Shown here piece after piece: positions 1 through 5,671 of a stretch of 64,000 bases of DNA (its first letter is position 1; every line of letters begins with the position of its first letter). The stretch comes from Vibrio anguillarum (GTDB lineage: Bacteria; Pseudomonadota; Gammaproteobacteria; Enterobacterales; Vibrionaceae): assembly GCF_001989995.2 (NCBI RefSeq), contig NZ_JAHGUP010000040.1, forward strand, positions 1-64,000, read 5' to 3'. The notes below the pieces were generated by a model. That model saw only the letters and a program-made list of their open reading frames with translations, did no database searches and was not told where the DNA came from. Made by a program: the position numbers and the translations under genes.

Positions 1-20
1 GATTTGTGTATAAGAGACAG
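1..20. other. Sequencing adapter remnant (Tn5/Nextera mosaic end)
   Basis: The last 16 bases, TGTGTATAAGAGACAG, are identical to the 3' part of the 19-bp Tn5 mosaic end used in Nextera tagmentation libraries; the four bases before it do not match cleanly. This is most simply untrimmed adapter at a contig edge and not genomic sequence. It implies that the window starts at a contig end and that the data come from short reads. A natural Tn5/IS50 end is the alternative, but no IS50 sequence follows. Confidence 0.85.
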
Positions 21-27
21 CTCCTAA

Positions 28-84
28 CCTCCCCCTGAAAGGGGGAGGAACAGAACGGTTCAGCTTCCACTCTGGAGCATAATG
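28..84 (+). repeat. Hairpin-bearing dispersed repeat, copy 1
   Basis: This copy runs from CCTCCCCCT to GCATAATG. It starts with a strong hairpin (arms TCCCCCT / AGGGGGA around a GAA loop), followed by a less conserved centre and a conserved GCTTCCACTCTGGAGCATAA-type tail. A second copy in the same orientation lies at 5319-5378. The pair brackets the ABC-3C operon and the insertion sequence. It is probably a REP/MITE-like intergenic element of this genome; whether it marks island borders is inference. Confidence 0.6.
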
Positions 85-297
85 GGGCAAAAATGAGCCA
101 GCGAAGATCGGCCTGACAAAAGTTTGGACAATTCCGAGTTACCATCCGTAGAGCACCCTGTCTTATCGGATTACTTCTGGTATTGCAACGATTTGGCCAT
201 CCTAAATGTGGCTGGCCAAATTCTCTTATCTACAACATTGAGTTATTTACTGATGATTAAAGTCTATGTATCTATAGACTTTCACATAGTTTTATTA
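85..297. other. Intergenic stretch downstream of the ABC-3C operon
   Basis: No convincing gene is present. The clearest structure is a perfect 9-bp inverted repeat, ATTTGGCCA (191-199) and TGGCCAAAT (213-221), with a 13-nt loop. It lies about 80 nt beyond the stop of the ATPase gene and could help end that transcript, although no T-run follows on either strand. A 61-codon open frame across the region has no family resemblance or ribosome binding site. Confidence 0.4.
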
Positions 298-2214
298 CTA
301 TGCCTTTGATGCTTTGAAATTCAAACTCTTACTATTTCTGGTAAATGTCGTTCCTACAATATAATCATTATTGTCTAACGACTCTTCAATACTCTTGGTT
401 GCAAAAATAATTTGAAACTCAACTTGAGAATCAGAAAGAAGATCATGAATAGCTTTTTGAAAATTTTTAGAACGACTATCTTCCATACCGCCATTCTCAA
501 TACCATCAAGAATCAAAAACCTCGGAACACGTAGGTATGTTTTCTCCAATGATGTCATCAATAATGCTAGCCTAAATGAGTTGTATAAATAGACCATACC
601 ACTTTCAGAAAAAGATGATTTACCATTTACTGATATACTATTGGAGGCAAAATCAAATTCTATATTTTTAGCAGAAGCAAACTCATCCTCCGAACCAATA
701 TCTTTTTTAAGAACTGAGATAAGGTTCTTTGAAATACATTCTCTAACTTCAGGTTCTCTCAATCTATAAACATTTTCTTTTCTAGATATTTTATCTTTAA
801 GATCGTTGACTGCCTTTTGAGTCCTATCTCTTTCGTCAGTAAGCTCCGCTATTGAATTTAATAATTCAGCAATTCTATCTAGGTTCTCAATTTTTTCTTC
901 TAGATAACCAATCTTCTGATAGCAACCAAATATCTTTGATTCATTCTTGTTATTTATAGATGTTATGACAGACGAACTTTCCGAAATACTTTTTCTCAAC
1001 TGCGTTCTCAAGTCTTTTCTCTTTCCTTCAAGAACGGTAAGTTTTTTATTTTTTCGTTCTATTATTCGATTAGACTCAGCAAGTTGGAGATCTATTTCGC
1101 TTGACATACGCAATAAATTTTCGTTTGCTTCACCTTTATCATTAGTTTCTGAACCACATAATCCGCAACTATTCTTTTTCACTGAGTTCAGTTTGGATTG
1201 ACAACAAGGGCATACTTGGAAAGAGAAGTTTGATATTGATTTGTTAACAACAATTGCGTCTTTAATAGCTAATTTTTTGTCTTTCATTTCTGAGATAAAT
1301 TGTCCAGAGTCTTCAATATCATACTGAAGTGTTCTTATTTCACTCTCACACTCATAAAGGCTTGTTTTCAGCTTAATGTTGTTAATAGCGATTTTTTCAG
1401 ATGTAGACTTCTCATCCTTATATTCACCAAAAGACTCTAATTTACTATTAATAACATCCTGATTTAATTCAACGATCTGCTTTAAATAGTCCTTCTTTTC
1501 GTCTTCAATGGAGCTATACTCTCTAGAAAATGACGTTTTACCAACAACCGAGTGTATTGCTGTAATCTCTGAGACTAACTTGGTGAGTTTCTTATCTTCT
1601 TCAATAAGTGCTATTTTATAGGCATAAAGATCGTTATCGTACAAGCCTAACAGGTAGTTACCTATAGACTCCCTCTTAAATGCAGAGTCAAATGGCTCGA
1701 TATTAAAAATATTACCTGAAGCGTTAGATTGGTCACCATAAATAAGTCTTAACACTTGGTGTATAGTAACATTATTGTTATTTGCATCCGCCTTGGCTTC
1801 AGGAATATTAAGAATGTCAAACAACTTTTGAGAAAAGCTAATACTATCGTATTGAGATGAATATGAGTGTTTTTTCCAGTTTTCAATCCCAGTATTTAGA
1901 GCATCGGCTATTGGCATAAAACAAAACCACATTGGTTGTTTTTCTTTACCATTGATATCTCTTTTTATCGTAATATCAATGCCATTTACCTTAAGCCCAA
2001 CATATACGGAATCGCATGCACCAGCTTCATCTTTCCAGTTAGTTACTTCATACCCCATCCCAAAAACTAACAGTTGGATAATTGAGGTCTTTCCTCCACC
2101 ATTACATCCGCTAAGAATATTTATTCCATGGTGAAAGTCTTCGTCATACATATAACTACTATTTTTTGTAGCGATAAGCCTCGAGACTCTTAATGATGGA
2201 TTATATAGCATCAT
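298..2214 (-). CDS. ABC-3C system ATPase (Rad50/SMC-like, DUF3732-like)
   Basis: This is a 638-residue coiled-coil ABC ATPase, the predicted motor and sensor of an ABC-three-component conflict system. Walker A is at residues 36-45 (GCNGGGKTSI). Long Glu/Lys-rich coiled-coil segments span about 200-325 and 365-485. Between them sits a zinc-knuckle-like hinge with Cys335, Cys337, Cys338, Cys350 and Cys353, reminiscent of the Rad50 zinc hook. The C-terminal half carries an ABC signature-like SFSESG (534-539) and Walker B FLILDGIEN (566-574). It is the last gene of a four-gene minus-strand operon and its start overlaps the upstream gene by 14 nt, implying translational coupling. A start at the second Met (2211) is equally possible. 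Base composition is clearly more AT-rich than the chromosome to the right. Assignment to the DUF3732/ABC-3C family is from recall of motif and operon pattern; the ATPase fold itself is seen directly. Confidence 0.8.
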   Translation of the reverse strand: MMLYNPSLRVSRLIATKNSSYMYDEDFHHGINILSGCNGGGKTSIIQLLVFGMGYEVTNWKDEAGACDSVYVGLKVNGIDITIKRDINGKEKQPMWFCFMPIADALNTGIENWKKHSYSSQYDSISFSQKLFDILNIPEAKADANNNNVTIHQVLRLIYGDQSNASGNIFNIEPFDSAFKRESIGNYLLGLYDNDLYAYKIALIEEDKKLTKLVSEITAIHSVVGKTSFSREYSSIEDEKKDYLKQIVELNQDVINSKLESFGEYKDEKSTSEKIAINNIKLKTSLYECESEIRTLQYDIEDSGQFISEMKDKKLAIKDAIVVNKSISNFSFQVCPCCQSKLNSVKKNSCGLCGSETNDKGEANENLLRMSSEIDLQLAESNRIIERKNKKLTVLEGKRKDLRTQLRKSISESSSVITSINNKNESKIFGCYQKIGYLEEKIENLDRIAELLNSIAELTDERDRTQKAVNDLKDKISRKENVYRLREPEVRECISKNLISVLKKDIGSEDEFASAKNIEFDFASNSISVNGKSSFSESGMVYLYNSFRLALLMTSLEKTYLRVPRFLILDGIENGGMEDSRSKNFQKAIHDLLSDSQVEFQIIFATKSIEESLDNNDYIVGTTFTRNSKSLNFKASKA

Positions 2215-2704
2215 ATTTACATCCCATTAAGTTACTTGCAGACTTCAAACCATTATCACCTACTAAGTCCATATCTATAAGGTGCTTTTTTATAAAAGAC
2301 ACTGCTTGTGATGATATACTATTTAGTTCTTTAGAAATAATATCTTTTATCTCTGGAGATACTTTATCATAATTAAATGCTAATCTATTCGTCTCTTTTA
2401 CAAAGCTAATAACACCTAGAGTTTCTAAGTAACAAATAGCCATATCTTGAACAGGTTTCATAATCTCAAATAGGTTATTATCACTGTAGTTTTGATAGTT
2501 ATTAGTAAACGACTTAAACACATTCCTTTCTTTGACCATATCTCGACCAAGTTTCATTTTAGATATATGAACAGGGTGTGCCAAAATAAAATCAAGAATT
2601 CTCAGCCTATCCTTTTCCACTTCTTTTCCATCTAACTCCATCGATAAAGCAGATAACCTTAAGACTGTATGATTTACGTCTATAGACTTGTTATAAACTA
2701 ACAT
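2201..2704 (-). CDS. ABC-3C system middle component (small wHTH-like protein)
   Basis: This 167-residue soluble protein lies between the ATPase gene and the CTD-type gene, the position of the middle component in ABC-three-component operons. The N-terminus (MLVYNKSIDVNHTVLRL) and the following VEKDRLRILDFILAHP segment match my recollection of a middle-component family that accompanies DUF3732-type ATPases. The helix-rich body with a later YLETLGVISFVKE stretch suggests a winged-helix-like fold. No catalytic motif is visible. It overlaps the upstream gene by 7 nt and the downstream gene by 14 nt, so the three are very likely translated as one unit. Its role would be to bridge the ATPase and the effector component; this is inferred from the family and not tested here. 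Confidence 0.65.
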   Translation of the reverse strand: MLVYNKSIDVNHTVLRLSALSMELDGKEVEKDRLRILDFILAHPVHISKMKLGRDMVKERNVFKSFTNNYQNYSDNNLFEIMKPVQDMAICYLETLGVISFVKETNRLAFNYDKVSPEIKDIISKELNSISSQAVSFIKKHLIDMDLVGDNGLKSASNLMGCKYDAI

Positions 2705-3249
2705 TCATCCCACTCCAGATGACAGTTACCAGTCAAATAAAATACCATCCCATTAATCTGCCTATGGTATATCTCTAAAACATTTTCCCCTAACTTTTCA
2801 GAGATCTCTATTTCAACACATGTTCTTAAGAGAACTTTCACTTCAGATACTGAAATACTAGGGTGTAGCTTCGGTTTAATCTCTGTATTAAAAATAGACT
2901 CAACATCTGCAAGAAGATAAGTGATTATTTTTTGTGCTGAGTTGTAATGTTGATACTTTAAAATGAGTTTAGTAATTAGCTCTTTTAGCTCTTCTGCATC
3001 TTCAATAAACTCTGAAAGACCTACATCAGACAGTTTCTGTGCTAGGTCTCTACGCTTCTTTTTTTTGGTCTTATAGTGTTGCAACTCATCAATAAACTCA
3101 AAGGTCAGCTGCTCGCCAGTGACCTCATCTTTATAAGCTTTTGATAGGTGGTCAAGTTGAGTTGGCTTAGGAAGGACATTCTTTACCATGTCCCTCCCTG
3201 CATAATCACCTTTAATTAGAACGTTTCTTAGCTGATTGAACAAAGTCAT
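2698..3249 (-). CDS. ABC-3C system effector-associated CTD protein
   Basis: This 183-residue protein is the third component of the putative ABC-3C system. Residues 12-19 hold a short motif, IKGDYAGRDM, of the GDxxGRD type. Residues ~30-60 are basic and charged. The rest is helical with a conserved-looking end, GMVFYLTGNCHLEWDE, which resembles the C-terminal domain that normally anchors an N-terminal effector (nuclease, protease or membrane domain) in these systems. Here no effector domain precedes it: the protein begins almost directly with the GDxxGRD motif. The gene immediately upstream encodes a 53-residue membrane peptide ending in the same kind of motif, so the effector may be supplied in trans. 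The start is ATG at 3249, 3 nt after the upstream stop. Confidence 0.6.
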   Translation of the reverse strand: MTLFNQLRNVLIKGDYAGRDMVKNVLPKPTQLDHLSKAYKDEVTGEQLTFEFIDELQHYKTKKKKRRDLAQKLSDVGLSEFIEDAEELKELITKLILKYQHYNSAQKIITYLLADVESIFNTEIKPKLHPSISVSEVKVLLRTCVEIEISEKLGENVLEIYHRQINGMVFYLTGNCHLEWDEC

Positions 3250-3252
3250 TTA

Positions 3253-3414
3253 TCACTTCTTATCACGACCAACAAAGTCGCCACCGATGTCTACATCTTT
3301 CAAACTATTCTTAACGCTTTTGCCAGATTTAAACTTCAATACAACACGGATCCCTAAACCTAGAACAGCTACTATAGCAACACCAATCAAGCCCATTGTC
3401 ACAAGATCATTCAT
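3253..3414 (-). CDS. 53-aa single-TM peptide with GDFVGRDKK tail (candidate ABC-3C effector)
   Basis: This is a short gene that ordinary length cut-offs miss. ATG at 3414 is preceded by AGG eight bases upstream, and the frame runs 53 codons to TGA at 3253, 3 nt before the next gene. Residues about 7-27 form one strongly hydrophobic Gly/Val/Leu-rich helix (MGLIGVAIVAVLGLGIRVVL). A basic segment (KFKSGKSVK) follows, predicting an outside-N, inside-C topology. The tail DIGGDFVGRDKK carries the same GDxxGRD motif as the next gene product. Gene order, spacing and motif sharing suggest that it is the membrane effector of the operon, docking on the CTD protein through the shared motif. It could instead be only a membrane anchor. 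Function is inference; coding status is well supported by context. Confidence 0.6.
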   Translation of the reverse strand: MNDLVTMGLIGVAIVAVLGLGIRVVLKFKSGKSVKNSLKDVDIGGDFVGRDKK

Positions 3415-3839
3415 CAAAATACCTAAAATTCATAAGGTTATACCAAGTGGTTGGGAAATGTATGATAATTCCTAGAGATACATTACCTTCATATGAGTAT
3501 GATTGTACTACAAAGTAAGTAGCTGAAAGAAATGGAATTTGTGACCGCTACCAAGGAATCGTGACTTAACCTAAAGTAGTAATATACCCTGTAGATCCAT
3601 TCAACTCCTACTAGGGAGTTGAAACCAAAGATAACCAATTACTTAACGTAAAATTTAAACGAAGTTAGTAGATATGCTTGATTAAGCATTAGTGTCGGTA
3701 CTAAGAGCTAAATGTATGCCATTAGTATACATGCTGAGTAACTGTTTTAATGAGGCTTAAAAGATACTACCGCCAGCCCACCAAACGTTTAGAAAGGGCA
3801 ACGGGTCAGGTCTTGCGTTTTGCCACGCATTACTTTTTG
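3415..3839. other. Intergenic region between ABC-3C operon and IS element
   Basis: No gene is seen over about 420 bp. It should contain the promoter of the minus-strand operon near its left end, but no clear -35/-10 pair stands out. A 7-bp stem-loop, CAACTCC (3602-3608) / GGAGTTG (3615-3621), lies mid-way. At 3801-3830 the string GGGTCAGGTCTTGCG followed by TTTTGCCACGCA forms a small hairpin (TGCGT / ACGCA) and recalls sequence found near REP-associated (IS200-like) transposases; this is a weak recollection. The insertion sequence to the right has landed just beyond this hairpin. Confidence 0.35.
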
Positions 3840-5187
3840 GGCTCTTCTCCGCTTAAATGAGCTTGATTTCTGGGTAAATGGTAGAGTGAGTTTCTAGGAT
3901 TGAGGTTTGTCTAATCTTCAATTTAAAGTAATCAGTATCCCTGACTCCTCGGGCTCTCCGTCTAAGAAGGCCTATCGATACATTCCCAGCTTCCACTCGG
4001 GCATTCGTCAGCTTATATTTTGCATAATTGCAGATCCCAACTCTTCTCTCCCAAAGCGCGTCTGCAAAGTTGATGAGAGACAAGATCCTCGTCTTTTTAG
4101 CAAGCTGGCACCACGCATCAAGCGCTGCGATCATCAAGTCAAAATGACGTTCATCCCATAAGGCTTGAAGCTGCTCTTTGAGCATATAAATCGTACAAAG
4201 AGTCTTATTGCTTTCAAGTAAATCATCTAGCCTATCTGACTGATTATCGCTTAATTTCGGCGCATTTTTGAGGAGTAAAAATAGCGTCCCCTTAAGCATT
4301 TTCTTCTCGTCATGTGTTCCTTTCCTAAACGCTTTATTACGCTCTTTCCTTATCAGAAGAGAGTAATTCTGCATAACATGAAACCGGTCAAAAACGATGT
4401 CTGCCTTCGGAAGAGCGTTTCTCACTGCTGATTGGTAAGATTGCCCCATATCCATTGATACCGCTTGGATGCCGTCTCTCGTTTGCGGTGATAATTGTTC
4501 AAAAAAGTTGATGAGTACGTTTGAAGTTCGCCCATGGTCAACCCAAATAAGTTGTCCTGAAACTAGATCATAAACGACGGTCATATAGTCATGGCCTTTA
4601 GCCCTGGCGACTTCATCAACGCCAATATGAACAAGGTTGGTCAAATTCTTAGGCTCTAAAGCGGGCAAGGTAGATAACAGAAATGCTTTATCGATATTTT
4701 TCACGGTTTCCCAGCGTATGTCTAAATGCTTAGACACTGCGTGGATGCTCATATAGCGACATAGTCCACTAATAAAGTGACAGAATCTCTTGGTATAACG
4801 ACTCCCCTTATCAACAAAATCAGTCGCTTCAATCAACCTTCGGCCGAGCCTATCTCTTGTCTGAGCCAATTCAATTTCTATAACGCAAGGGCGACCACTG
4901 ACAGGTAAATCCGACAGGCGACGGTGAACATAGTGGTCGACTGTGCGCGGTGCTCCAGTCTCAGGGTCAACAACTTTACAGCGTCTATCTCGCTTGCATT
5001 TGACGAGTACTGAATGAGAGCTTTCTTCGAGCGTTACAGACTGTACGGATTGGCCTTTAAAGTTAAATAGAGCGGAAGATAATAACGACAAACTACAACA
5101 CTGAGATATAAGACGGTAAGTGATTATAAATCAATGCATTACTGATTATATTGTTAATTTATAGACTCATCTAAGCGGAGAAGAGCC
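3840..5187 (-). mobile_element. ISL3-family insertion sequence (about 1.35 kb)
   Basis: The ends are inverted repeats of about 23 bp with one mismatch: GGGCTCTTCTCCGCTTA.. at 3839-3861 and its complement at 5166-5188. Taking the tips as GG/CC gives an element of 3840-5187 flanked by a 7-bp direct repeat CTTTTTG (3833-3839 and 5188-5194), consistent with target duplication (ISL3 elements usually make about 8 bp). It contains one intact transposase gene on the minus strand. The good ends and intact gene suggest a recent, possibly still active insertion. Removing it would join the REP-like hairpin at ~3815 to GTATACCAAAACTGG on the right. Confidence 0.85.
3853..5091 (-). CDS. ISL3-family transposase
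   Basis: This 412-residue DDE transposase fills the IS. Family features are HIGVDEVARAKGHDY with Asp159, VSMDMGQSY with Asp214, the ADIVFDRFHV block with Asp235, and the C-terminal NARVEAGNVSIGLLRRRARG block with Glu367 as the last acidic residue. The N-terminal region that in most ISL3 proteins is a Cys4 zinc ribbon has only CKRDRRC and lacks the second Cys pair, so this belongs to a divergent branch. The frame is intact, and the stop lies just inside the left inverted repeat. Confidence 0.85.
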   Translation of the reverse strand: MSLLSSALFNFKGQSVQSVTLEESSHSVLVKCKRDRRCKVVDPETGAPRTVDHYVHRRLSDLPVSGRPCVIEIELAQTRDRLGRRLIEATDFVDKGSRYTKRFCHFISGLCRYMSIHAVSKHLDIRWETVKNIDKAFLLSTLPALEPKNLTNLVHIGVDEVARAKGHDYMTVVYDLVSGQLIWVDHGRTSNVLINFFEQLSPQTRDGIQAVSMDMGQSYQSAVRNALPKADIVFDRFHVMQNYSLLIRKERNKAFRKGTHDEKKMLKGTLFLLLKNAPKLSDNQSDRLDDLLESNKTLCTIYMLKEQLQALWDERHFDLMIAALDAWCQLAKKTRILSLINFADALWERRVGICNYAKYKLTNARVEAGNVSIGLLRRRARGVRDTDYFKLKIRQTSILETHSTIYPEIKLI

Positions 5188-5318
5188 CTTTTTGTATACC
5201 AAAACTGGCTAACTATGCATGGTGTGTTTAAAAGCGTAAGAAGCTTCGGGGCAAAAACATTCCAACAACCTATATCGCTCATCATAAATAGCATACCCAA
5301 TACTCACGAAATTAATTC

Positions 5319-5378
5319 CCTCCCCCTAAAAGGGGGGAGGAACAACGCCGTCATAAGCTTCTACTCTAAAGCATAATG
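5319..5378 (+). repeat. Hairpin-bearing dispersed repeat, copy 2
   Basis: This copy runs from CCTCCCCCT to GCATAATG and aligns with bases 28-84 with a few substitutions and short indels. The conserved parts are the C-run/G-run hairpin at the left and the GCTTCTACTCTAAAGCATAA-type tail. It is in the same orientation as copy 1. The two copies bracket 5.2 kb of accessory DNA. Confidence 0.6.
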
Positions 5379-5563
5379 AGCGTGTTTAAGTTGTTTATAT
5401 AACTTCTGCCAAGTGTTTTGACAGAGGAAAACTGACAAGTTTTGTTGTAAATGATCAGGTTTGATTGGAAGTGATCATACTATATAAATTATCTTCCTAT
5501 ACCTGTCGGCCCCTAGTATTCACGGTAAGGTGTTTATTTTTCTCTGATACTCCTCTTTATGGC

Positions 5564-5579
5564 TACCTCTTTAGGGTAG
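5564..5579 (+). promoter_or_regulatory. NarP/NarL-like 7-2-7 box upstream of nirB
   Basis: TACCTCT-TT-AGGGTAG resembles the inverted heptamer pair bound by NarL/NarP (consensus TACYNMT), with a good left heptamer and a poor right one. Its centre is exactly 28 bp upstream of the centre of the FNR box, the spacing I recall for the E. coli nir promoter (-69.5 and -41.5). Geometry supports the call more than the sequence does. Confidence 0.45.
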
Positions 5580-5592
5580 TTTGAGTTTGTAA

Positions 5593-5606
5593 TTGATTTA
5601 CATCAG
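5593..5606 (+). promoter_or_regulatory. FNR box upstream of nirB
   Basis: TTGATTTACATCAG matches the FNR consensus TTGATNNNNATCAA at nine of ten positions. It lies 66-79 bp before the nirB start. With FNR at -41.5 the transcript would begin near 5641. Anaerobic activation of nirB by FNR is the established pattern in enterobacteria; here it is inferred. Confidence 0.65.
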
Positions 5607-5671
5607 TAATTCATTTTCTTTCATAATTAAAAATCTCGCTCAATGAAACGTTACCATAATTAGGAACCCAT

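Larger units (their letters stand above)
5188..5671. other. Intergenic region upstream of nirB
   Basis: About 480 bp without a gene. It holds the right-hand IS flank, the second copy of the hairpin repeat (5319-5378), two TGATCA palindromes around 5454-5478, and the nir regulatory region (NarP/NarL-like box and FNR box, listed separately). A CATAAT/TAATTA -10-like stretch lies at 5622-5629, and AGGA sits 8 nt before the nirB ATG. Confidence 0.5.

Noticed and set aside
124-309. 61-codon plus-strand frame next to the ABC-3C operon
   Set aside because: No ribosome site or family resemblance, and it runs into the convergent ATPase gene; most likely chance in AT-rich DNA.
3415-5671. Integron attC sites (VCR-like) or integrase
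   Set aside because: No core-site consensus and no tyrosine integrase gene were found in the accessory region.
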